Source of the DNA: a virus | Strand: one strand, 5' to 3' | Length of the DNA stretch: 30,472 bases | Virus record (IMG/VR): IMGVR_UViG_3300020470_000135 | Span: 1-30,472 of that record | Shown here: positions 21,301 to 28,354 of the stretch, one piece after another | Layout of the letters: the number at the start of each line of letters is the position of its first letter | How positions within the stretch are numbered: position 1 is the stretch's first letter | The notes under the pieces: model-generated | What the model was told of the DNA's origin: nothing | Databases searched by the model: none | The model's input: the letters and a program-made list of their open reading frames with translations, nothing else | Translations under genes and position numbers: made by a program

Positions 21301-21621
21301 GCAAGTGATTTATATACTGATTGGAAATCTTCTGGGGGTTATGCAAATATGAAACCTACTTACAGACACATGGGAGGTAACTTCAAACCAGGTCAAAACT
21401 ATGTTGTAGGTGAATACGGACCTGAAATGATGAAAGCATTTCCTGGTGGTGGTGGAATGATTACCCCTATGGGAGATGCAAGAGGTGACACAACTAATTA
21501 TGTTACACTTAATGTAACAGGCCTTCCTTCAGATCCTATAGCAGCTAGAAGAACAGCTCAAACAATTCAAAAAGAATTAAACAAATTAAAAACTGATGGA
21601 AGAAGTGGAGTAGTAAGATGA
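18307..21621 (+). CDS. Tail tape measure protein
   Basis: Sets tail length and is ejected with the DNA. It is the longest protein of the tail core, 1104 residues, and follows the chaperones. Residues about 60-360 match the TP901-type core: AVKFQNEFANVKKTMSDV, ITAGELAKIASVGGQLGIG, ATSMARFLNVT and FSAAMKETGQQSQAGATALSKLF. Two hydrophobic segments, about 399-418 and 438-457, may span a membrane during ejection. Residues about 715-940 form a long Glu/Gln/Lys coiled coil. The C-terminus has FKPGQNYVVGEYGPEMM (about 1024-1040), a common motif at tape measure ends. ATG 18307 is the base after the chaperone stop. By the rule of about 1.5 angstrom per residue, a tail near 160 nm would be expected. Confidence 0.94.
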   Translation: MADFNITMSLRAMVDGAAKQLDGFMAKAGQQITKVASAAANAVSAATVGLFAGLAFAMGAGAASAVKFQNEFANVKKTMSDVQDPLVFKEIQEDLVKLATQIPITAGELAKIASVGGQLGIGAEDISEFTEIVAKLGGATNMSSEQAATSMARFLNVTNEGIDTIGKYSSVLVELGNNVAAQEGEIILLAQNFGASGDLAGLATEEILAFSAAMKETGQQSQAGATALSKLFLNITDAAKLGGDEMATFAQVAGRDVDEFRRLIETDVGQAVQILLSGLNKMGEEGRSTTAVLDEMGLGTVRVRKAILSLANNEEGLAEAMRRAKDEVIDQNALNEEAAEKFGTVAMQMQQFKSTMGAASITLGQIFLPVLEKLAGILVAVADAFFGLAEFFRDFPAAWWTTLSVSFVAMAMGVAHLGKSISTVLGPLAKFLKIGGGVGLVITGIVIALGAAAKAYGKYKKELEGVSDMQENVVETLDKMKVSIGEGFAAEPISKETWEDFLANLPEATREAIVKGIEDGSVGEDMFNNLVTHAEALGPEFGVAIMDALDIGEGFWNSDDFVADQGTIQQLITNLKGAGLEEPMAETIALLEEYKAILPSLLDKDVERKKVIEEILKVQMGIVDGALAKNAQLNSDIAEALHEHYGTALITDRRLASMMKTEAGRLKLAKDLAKEGNKFHKLIFGTQEVTEDIVEDTEDIESNLDSLLRITRDFRTKIDNLFNPIKEQFEMQKNERDLQKAHQEHADLHQEQLDLTNEDVELQQQLVDLGSQEVTNAEEKLEMQELENEALEIEERIRTGMALTANEQLRKEKLKKDLVRVNAAAAHGSLEFAELEAKAIQEQIDEIDSKAVTQADADELRAQALDIAENAQLRRQEEIAEIEERRIDIGERLKEIPDEILDAHEDIHELQRDLVNNTLDMIEAQAKFNTVKEQELKMTAELLGLDNQRIDGLMTLMNHARVESGPMGQGWVDKAIANLPFLQALLGYTPTNSATGGQASDLYTDWKSSGGYANMKPTYRHMGGNFKPGQNYVVGEYGPEMMKAFPGGGGMITPMGDARGDTTNYVTLNVTGLPSDPIAARRTAQTIQKELNKLKTDGRSGVVR

Positions 21622-21779
21622 CAGGTTTTAACAAACAACCAACAACAATGAGAGAATTAAAAAGAGCAGTATGGGCTCGTATGAGAGCAGGAGATAGTTT
21701 TGAGTATATGGTTGCTCCGTACCCAAGAGAAGTACAAGTTGAAGTGGCAGAATGGATTAAGAAAAAAGTAGATGGCTAA
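21618..21779 (+). CDS. Hypothetical 53-residue basic protein after the tape measure
   Basis: An ORF starting MTGFNKQPTTMRELKRAVWA and ending EWIKKKVDG. It has a four-base ATGA overlap with the tape measure stop and an eight-base overlap with the next gene, so it fills the gap exactly. It is helical and basic with aromatic residues near the middle (FEYMVAPYPR). No family recognised. A small tail-assembly role is a guess from position. Confidence 0.65.
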   Translation: MTGFNKQPTTMRELKRAVWARMRAGDSFEYMVAPYPREVQVEVAEWIKKKVDG

Positions 21780-23028
21780 TACAATGACAATCGGGAGAGT
21801 GACTTTCACTTCTCCAAAAGACATAAAAGAAAGTTCTGTTCAATCTGGTAATTTAAACAACCTCGAAAGAAGTTTTAGTTTTAGTGGTTCTATTTGTGAA
21901 GATACTATTGCTGCTACAAAAAAATTAAGAGATGAATTAATCTCTTTAGGAAACTCAGACTTAATTTTGCCAATTACTTACGAGGGAGATACAACTTTAT
22001 CAGGTTATGGAAAAATAACTTCTATGGATGTATCTCCCATTAAGTTAGCTACAGGATATTTTTCATACAGCATAGGTTTTGATATGAAGGGTAGACCTTC
22101 AGAAATGATTTTTGAATCTAATATGAGTGGTGCTCTACTTACTAACTCACATTCAGTGGCTACAGGTGATACTACTTATGCTCCTTGGCACGCATTACCT
22201 GTCAATGCTTATAACTATAAAAATGATTCTTTACCTACACCTGTAGTTAGGTCTACTGAAAATGGTAATGTTGCTTTCTTCTATGACGCTGATTTAAGAA
22301 CATACGCTTCAAATTGGATTGTTGACCCTGATGATTTTTATAAAGGCGCAGCAAAAATAACTATCGATTCTACTGTAAAAGCAGGTTATTTAACATCCAA
22401 CACTCCAACAGGAGTAGAAATATCTAACGGAATTATAAAAATTACTTCAGGAAGTACTACAGACGAATCAAGATTTGATTTATCTTTTTATGACAACGGT
22501 AGTTGGACAAGCGATAGAGAAATAGAAATATCTAGTGGCTCTTCACAAACACAGTGGAATGTTTGGAAAACAGTTCAAATATTAAGAAATGAGCCTCAAG
22601 AATGCGTCGTAAGATTTGTTACTTATTCAGATGATACTCATGGTGATGGCAGATTAACTGTTGATGTAAGTGTTAAAAGAGGTGCTCATCACGCTTCTTT
22701 AGTTATATCAGAAGCAGGAACTGCTACACGAAGTGCTGATACTAGAAAAAATTTAAGAATGGTTACATCAAATGCTATGTCAGCAGGAACAGGTTACATT
22801 GTAGAGTCAAGTGCAGATGCTTCTGGACAGAAGTTCATGATAGGTAGCCCTCAAGGTTTTACAGCTGTTGCTTCAAGTAGGCTCATACATCTAGCTAGCA
22901 GCCAAGTTAAGACCTTTGTAGGCTATGTTTACAACGCTTCTAGCCCTGCTGCCCACAATGCAGGAGATGCTATTAGAAACCAATACTTGGAAGGACTATA
23001 CGAAAATATTAGATTAGTGAGGGCATAA
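21772..23028 (+). CDS. Minor tail protein, Dit-like position
   Basis: A 418-residue protein between tape measure and tip, where the distal tail protein normally lies. It starts MANTMTIGRVTFTSPKDIKESSV, and about residues 30-110 read as strands with LILPITYEGDTTLSGYGKITSMDVSPIKLATGYFSYSIGF, a pattern common in distal tail beta-sandwiches. The following 300 residues are beta-rich and may hold a carbohydrate-binding-like insert. The stop overlaps the next ATG (TAATG). Assignment rests on position and general pattern. Confidence 0.65.
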   Translation: MANTMTIGRVTFTSPKDIKESSVQSGNLNNLERSFSFSGSICEDTIAATKKLRDELISLGNSDLILPITYEGDTTLSGYGKITSMDVSPIKLATGYFSYSIGFDMKGRPSEMIFESNMSGALLTNSHSVATGDTTYAPWHALPVNAYNYKNDSLPTPVVRSTENGNVAFFYDADLRTYASNWIVDPDDFYKGAAKITIDSTVKAGYLTSNTPTGVEISNGIIKITSGSTTDESRFDLSFYDNGSWTSDREIEISSGSSQTQWNVWKTVQILRNEPQECVVRFVTYSDDTHGDGRLTVDVSVKRGAHHASLVISEAGTATRSADTRKNLRMVTSNAMSAGTGYIVESSADASGQKFMIGSPQGFTAVASSRLIHLASSQVKTFVGYVYNASSPAAHNAGDAIRNQYLEGLYENIRLVRA

Positions 23029-26000
23029 TGGCAGTTACAGAAAGATTGATGGGTGCAGGTAACTTTGATGTATCTTTTTCACAATCTGAAACCCCAACTG
23101 AAATAGTAGAAACCATAAAAGAGTGGGGACATATAGTTCTAACTCCTAACCAAGTAGATATAAACACTTTATCAGATGCACAAATCCTTTCTTCTGCAAG
23201 ATATACAGGAATTGTATTAAATAGATCGTTAGAAGAAAATGTTGTTTCTATTACGGGACAAGGCCTGCAACTTTATCTTGGCGATGGTCAATCAAAAGGT
23301 ATGGTTATTGCCGAAAGTAAAAATATTGGAAAAGTTAGAAACTATGTTGGAACAACATTAGCTGAAACATTATTTAACTCTACAGCTCAAACAAATAAGC
23401 CTTTAGGAATAATGAGAACAGAAGCAGGTAATTCTCAAGCTATTACTCAAGGAACAATAACTAACCCAGCAGGAACTTATACAGGCTCACACTTTGTTCA
23501 AACTGCATTAAGTGCATTAAAAGAAATATCGGAACAATTAAATACAGAATATAAACTTAATCCAAATGGAACTATTGATGCAGGTCCTCCAGCTAATTTA
23601 TTTCAAGGTGTCAATTCTGACCCTACAACAATTGTCGTTAAAACAGGTTATGGAGATGACCCTGAGTTTGAGGGTGTTGTACCTCAAGGTTTAAGAACAG
23701 AATTTGATGGTACTGATTGGGTTAGTAGAGTAGATTTTATAGGAGAAGTAGGCTATTTTGATACAGCTACTGATGTAGCAGGAGAAGCTAACCTATCTTC
23801 TAACCCACACAAAGATTTACACGGCAATGCTTTAACAAGAGTTGCTCTAGTCCAAGAACCAGACATTCCAATAGCTCAGTTAAATAACAGAGCTACTTTG
23901 ATGCTTAATGAATTATCGAGAATTAAAAAAGTTCTTAACTTAGACCTTCAACAATATGAAGTTGAAGGAGATATGAAAGCAGGAGATTATATATTTGCTT
24001 TCGACCCTGATATAGGTTTTAAAGATACCGCAACTGATGCTGCTGCTGAATCAAGAAGTATGTATGAAGCAGTATTCAGAGGTCAGACAATAACACCTGC
24101 TAAAGTTCGTGTTCAAGGTTTAACTTGGCCTATCAAATCAGGAATGGGTGTTTACTTTAGAGATAAAGATGGAAACTATACAGATTTAACACAATATGTA
24201 ACTTTTGAATCAGGATCTGCTCAGGTTGAGTTGGGAGATTTATTAAGGTTTATTGGTGATGACTTAAGGTTCAGTGAGTTTTCTCTAAATCAAGTTACTG
24301 CTGGTGTCTTTTCTATACCTGACTTACCAGCCACACCTACTTTACAATCAGGTAGTTATCAGGATTCAGTAGGAGCAGATAAAGGATTTATCAGAGTAGT
24401 TTTAGCAAAACCTACAAATGAAGATGGTTCACAAATTACAGATGGTAGTCACTATAGAGTAAGATATAAAAAAATTGGAGATGCACAATACTCTTATCAA
24501 GATTTTCCTTATACAGGTGCAAATTCAGAAAGTTTATTGATACAAGATTTAACAATTGGTTATACATATCAAGTAGGTGTTACTACTTACGATAAATCTG
24601 GTTTTCATAAAATGTCTGCTTATGATGGCACAGGGGAAGATTTATATACTGATAGTTCTAGTGTCAATGCAAGTTTCGCTACTAATGCAAGAGTAGAAAT
24701 TACAAAAGATGGTGTTGCACCTTCCAAGCCTCATACTGCAACTATTGCAGCTGGTGCTTTGAATGTTCAAATATCTCATTACTTGCGTAAAGCAGGAACT
24801 GATGGAGATGGTAACCCTTATGGAAACTTTACTTTAGAAGGAGATATAGATTATCTAGCTATACACGCTGTAACTGTATCAGGTAATTCACAAAACTTTA
24901 CTGTGGCTACTTCTAACAAGATTGGTGAAGTAAGAGTTACAGCAGGAAACTTATTACAACAAATACCTGTTGTAGCAACTATAGAATTAGCAGATTCAGA
25001 AAATTATTATTTTAGAATTGTTGCAGTAGATAAATCAGGTAATGCTTCTACTCCTTCAGATGGACAAACATCTGCTGCTACTTTAATAGCAGAATCACAT
25101 ATCACTGACGCAACAATTACTACAGCTAAGATTGGTGATGCTCAAATCACTAATGCAAAGATAGCTGATGCAACAATTACTAATGCAAAAATAGCTAACT
25201 TATCAGCAGATAAAATAAATGCTGGAACAATTAGTGCAGATAGAATAGGTGCAAATAGTATTACTGCTTCACATATTGCTTCTGGTACTATAACTTCAAC
25301 TCAATTAAATTTCACCCCAGTAGATTCTTCTAATATTGTTGCAAGTATTAATGCTTCTTCTGAGGGAATAACAATAGACGCAGATACTTTAAATTTGACA
25401 GGAACACTAAGTGTTGGAGATGCTTTAGATATTGGTGGATCTGATACTTCGAGTTTTCATGTAAATACAGATGGAGATATGTGGCTTGGTGCTGCAACTT
25501 ATGGTTCCGCACCATTCAAAGTTTCTAAAGCAGGCGCTTTAACCGCAACATCCGTTTCAGCTTCGGATGTATTTGTTAGTGGTGTAGCTATCACACCATC
25601 TCAAGTTGATGCAGCTATGAATATGGATGATGAATCTACATTAACATCTAACTTTACAGCATCAGGTAGCGGTACATTTAGAACTGCTAGCTCAGGTGCA
25701 AGAGTACAAATAAGTTCTGCTTCATCAACACCAATAATTGAGTTTTTTGATTCAGCAGGTTCAGTTACAGGTCAAATAGGTTATAACTCAACTGCTGACA
25801 AAATATATATGTCTGGTAGTTCTACACCTTTAAATTTTGTAACAAGCTCTTCTGAAACACCTGCCGTAGGAAATACTATAAGTAGGATTACTTTTTCTGC
25901 AAATGTTTTAGATTTTGAAAATGCAGTTGGTAACAGTAGGCCTTACATAAGAATTGGAGATACAACACAAACAAATAAATATTTGATAGTTGATACTGAT

Positions 26001-26906
26001 GGAAAATTAGATTATTCAAGTGCATCTGTTACAGGTGGTGTAACTTCTATAACTGCTGCAGGAGAATTATCTCTCACAGGTGCAGGAACAGGAGATGTAA
26101 CTATTACACATGCTGATTCTGACCACAGTGATTTATTTTATACAAAATCAGTTGCTGATTTATTATTAGCGGCTAAAGCTGACTCTTCTCATGGTACTCA
26201 TGTAAGTTCATCTTCAGCAGTGACAGCTCTCAACAGTGAACAAGGAGATGTAACTGTTACAGTAGACAGTACAGGAGGGAGTTTCGTTACTACCGTTACA
26301 ACAACTACAGATACAATAACATTTAATAAAAATGTAAATGGTTATTTAGGAGAAGCAACCCCGTATGGTTCTACTAAAAAAATTGGTATTTCAGCAAGCA
26401 ACAGGTATACGAGTATGTACGCATCAGGGTTTTATGGAACATTCTATGGTCAAAACATTAATGCTTCATCAAAACACATAAAAGAAAATATTGTAGATAC
26501 AGCTTTAGGTTTAGACTTTCTAAATGATTTAGAAGTTAAAGATTTCACAATGATTGATACAGATACTTTTGGAAGTCAAAAATATACAGGTTTTATAGCA
26601 GAAGATATACAAAAATATTTAGATGATAACGATTTAGATTACAAATTAACAGAAGATTATAGTGGTGATTACGAATACAAAGACAGTTGTTCGCATCCTA
26701 TAGTTCCAGGACCAGATGCTGAAGACCAAACTAGGACTTATATGCACGACACTGTAGAAGAGTGTGAAGCATATATGCCAGATGAGAATAGACATCCACA
26801 CTTATATTTCAATAACTTTATAGGTCCATTAGTAAAAGCAGTACAAGAGCTCTCAGCAAAAGTGGACTCTTTGACTGCTAGAATAGAAGTATTGGAAGGT
26901 GAATAA
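23028..26906 (+). CDS. Tail tip / receptor-binding fibre with FN3 domains and S74 chaperone
   Basis: A 1292-residue protein. Residues 1-430 are a tip/hub-like part with ERLMGAGNFDVSFS at the start. Residues about 449-530 and 560-685 look like fibronectin type III domains (YRVRYKKIGDAQYSYQDF; YYFRIVAVDKSGNAS). Residues 692-762 are short tandem repeats with the motif I-T-x-A-K-I (ITDATITTAKIGDAQITNAK and on), typical of trimeric fibre shafts. Further beta repeats lead to the S74 chaperone domain starting SSKHIKENI (about 1147), with the Ser-Lys pair used in self-cleavage, through YTGFIAEDIQKYL. The end (LSAKVDSLTARIEVLEGE) is a coiled coil. The chaperone folds the trimer and is usually cut off afterwards. 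Confidence 0.88.
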   Translation: MAVTERLMGAGNFDVSFSQSETPTEIVETIKEWGHIVLTPNQVDINTLSDAQILSSARYTGIVLNRSLEENVVSITGQGLQLYLGDGQSKGMVIAESKNIGKVRNYVGTTLAETLFNSTAQTNKPLGIMRTEAGNSQAITQGTITNPAGTYTGSHFVQTALSALKEISEQLNTEYKLNPNGTIDAGPPANLFQGVNSDPTTIVVKTGYGDDPEFEGVVPQGLRTEFDGTDWVSRVDFIGEVGYFDTATDVAGEANLSSNPHKDLHGNALTRVALVQEPDIPIAQLNNRATLMLNELSRIKKVLNLDLQQYEVEGDMKAGDYIFAFDPDIGFKDTATDAAAESRSMYEAVFRGQTITPAKVRVQGLTWPIKSGMGVYFRDKDGNYTDLTQYVTFESGSAQVELGDLLRFIGDDLRFSEFSLNQVTAGVFSIPDLPATPTLQSGSYQDSVGADKGFIRVVLAKPTNEDGSQITDGSHYRVRYKKIGDAQYSYQDFPYTGANSESLLIQDLTIGYTYQVGVTTYDKSGFHKMSAYDGTGEDLYTDSSSVNASFATNARVEITKDGVAPSKPHTATIAAGALNVQISHYLRKAGTDGDGNPYGNFTLEGDIDYLAIHAVTVSGNSQNFTVATSNKIGEVRVTAGNLLQQIPVVATIELADSENYYFRIVAVDKSGNASTPSDGQTSAATLIAESHITDATITTAKIGDAQITNAKIADATITNAKIANLSADKINAGTISADRIGANSITASHIASGTITSTQLNFTPVDSSNIVASINASSEGITIDADTLNLTGTLSVGDALDIGGSDTSSFHVNTDGDMWLGAATYGSAPFKVSKAGALTATSVSASDVFVSGVAITPSQVDAAMNMDDESTLTSNFTASGSGTFRTASSGARVQISSASSTPIIEFFDSAGSVTGQIGYNSTADKIYMSGSSTPLNFVTSSSETPAVGNTISRITFSANVLDFENAVGNSRPYIRIGDTTQTNKYLIVDTDGKLDYSSASVTGGVTSITAAGELSLTGAGTGDVTITHADSDHSDLFYTKSVADLLLAAKADSSHGTHVSSSSAVTALNSEQGDVTVTVDSTGGSFVTTVTTTTDTITFNKNVNGYLGEATPYGSTKKIGISASNRYTSMYASGFYGTFYGQNINASSKHIKENIVDTALGLDFLNDLEVKDFTMIDTDTFGSQKYTGFIAEDIQKYLDDNDLDYKLTEDYSGDYEYKDSCSHPIVPGPDAEDQTRTYMHDTVEECEAYMPDENRHPHLYFNNFIGPLVKAVQELSAKVDSLTARIEVLEGE
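25100..25310 (+). repeat. Tandem fibre-shaft repeats within the tip protein gene
   Basis: The coding sequence repeats units such as GCAACAATTACTAATGCAAA and near copies, giving I-T-(D/N)-A-(T/K)-I peptides at roughly 7-12 residue spacing. They are part of the 1292-residue fibre gene and are a likely site for recombination or slippage. Confidence 0.6.
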
Positions 26907-27115
26907 TGCCCGAATTAACTAATTCAGAACAAGAAGAATTATTATTAAGACAAATTAAAGAAGCTAGAGGTAATTTATTCTATCACGAGATGGATGAGAT
27001 TACAGAAGCTGATTATGACGCTGAAATGCGAACAAAATGGGAGAATAGAAAAACAGAACTTGAAGCTAGAGTGAATCGACTTGAAGCCAAATACGATTCA
27101 ATGTTTGGTGAATAA
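26906..27115 (+). CDS. Hypothetical coiled-coil protein, 69 residues
   Basis: Highly charged helical protein with heptad spacing near the end (RKTELEARVNRLEAKYDSMF). One-base overlaps on each side (TAATG) join it to the tip gene and the next fibre gene. The coiled coil resembles the C-terminus of the S74 protein, so it may bind or assist the fibre, or be a fibre-assembly factor. That is inference from context. Confidence 0.65.
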   Translation: MPELTNSEQEELLLRQIKEARGNLFYHEMDEITEADYDAEMRTKWENRKTELEARVNRLEAKYDSMFGE

Positions 27116-28353
27116 TGGCTGATGTAATTAACGAAGGTGATTCCAAGATAGAAGTAATCGACTCTGGTGTTCCAGGCGATGCGGAGATTACGGCGGTCTT
27201 AAATAATGTTGAAAGAGCAGAAATTACTTCTACTCTTATCAGTTTATACAACACAACAGATCAGATGGAAACAGGCAATGCCACTGATGACCAAAATGGT
27301 GCTGCTTCTACTTTCAATGGTTTTCAAGTCAATGATGCTACTTTAAGGCTTAAATCAGGCGATGGATCTAGCGTTCCTTATTCCAATCTATATTTTGACG
27401 GTAAATCAATAATATCCGATAAGACTTTATCTATAGGTACAACAGGCCAAAAAGAGTTACATTTTGGTACAAATGGTACTAAATGGGTAAAAATTACAGA
27501 AGGTGGTTTCTTAGATTTTGCAAAAATGACAATTGGTGGTTCTCAAGGTACTGCTGGTCAATATTTAAGAAATGCAGGAAATGGAACTATTGAATGGTCA
27601 ACAATTGATAGTAATAACGCTTTTGGCACTGTAACCGTTGGTGCAACTAACTTAAATGCAGGAAGTGTAGGAGATACATTTACAATAGCTGCAGGAAGTA
27701 ACATAACTTTAACTCCTAATAGTGGAAATAACACATTAACAATAGCTTCTACACAAACAAATTCTTTTGATAAGATAGCAGTCTCAGGACAGAGTAATGT
27801 CGTAGGAGATTCTGCAACAGATACATTAACTTTTGTTGCGGGCTCTGGTATGACAATAACAACTGATGCTTCTACAGATACAGTTACTTTTACCTCTAGT
27901 GCTACAGCAGGAAGTACGGAAGATGTATTCAAAAATATTGCAGTTGCAGGACAATCTACGCTTACAGCAGATTCAGCTACAGATACTTTAACTGCTGAAG
28001 CAGGAGAGGGTATAGAAATAACAACTGATGATGGAACAGGTAAATTATCTTTTAAAAACGAAGCTTTAAAAAGATTATCTAAGTATGGATATCTAACTTA
28101 TACCAAAGCAGATGGTACAAGTGAGAAAGTTCCACTAAAAAACTTTTTTATTAACCAAACAGTTTCGCAGGCTGTAAATGGTGGTGGCTCAAGTGCAGGT
28201 ATGTCCACGAGAGCTTTTCGCCTGCTACAATCAGATGGTAGCACTTTTTCATTTATGATAATGCCCGCTACTACAAGTGGGGATAGCCTCACTTTTACAT
28301 ACACCAAAGCAGATGGAAGCACAGTGACCAAAGACATAACAATGGCAGCATAA
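27115..28353 (+). CDS. Fibre or tail surface protein with 54-residue repeats
   Basis: A 412-residue beta-rich protein low in charged residues, of the kind found in phage fibres. Two tandem repeats of 54 residues start at Phe codons 27766 and 27928 (F-(D)K-I-A-V-x-GQS, then DSATDTLT, AG-G, ITTD). This GQS..DSATDTLT pattern is, as far as I recall, common in fibres of marine phages. A YTKADG-T motif occurs twice near the C-terminus. No catalytic motif is seen. TAATG with the preceding gene and one base to the next show one operon. Confidence 0.75.
   Translation: MADVINEGDSKIEVIDSGVPGDAEITAVLNNVERAEITSTLISLYNTTDQMETGNATDDQNGAASTFNGFQVNDATLRLKSGDGSSVPYSNLYFDGKSIISDKTLSIGTTGQKELHFGTNGTKWVKITEGGFLDFAKMTIGGSQGTAGQYLRNAGNGTIEWSTIDSNNAFGTVTVGATNLNAGSVGDTFTIAAGSNITLTPNSGNNTLTIASTQTNSFDKIAVSGQSNVVGDSATDTLTFVAGSGMTITTDASTDTVTFTSSATAGSTEDVFKNIAVAGQSTLTADSATDTLTAEAGEGIEITTDDGTGKLSFKNEALKRLSKYGYLTYTKADGTSEKVPLKNFFINQTVSQAVNGGGSSAGMSTRAFRLLQSDGSTFSFMIMPATTSGDSLTFTYTKADGSTVTKDITMAA
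27766..28080 (+). repeat. Two tandem 162-base coding repeats
   Basis: Repeats of 162 bases (54 codons) starting at 27766 and 27928 encode related units with GQS and DSATDTLT motifs. They are diverged at the base level but alike in protein, so selection seems to hold the fold rather than the bases. Confidence 0.6.
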
Positions 28354-28354
28354 T

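Noticed and set aside
25100-25310. CRISPR-like short repeats
   Set aside because: The repeats are in frame within a fibre gene, with no unique spacers of regular length.
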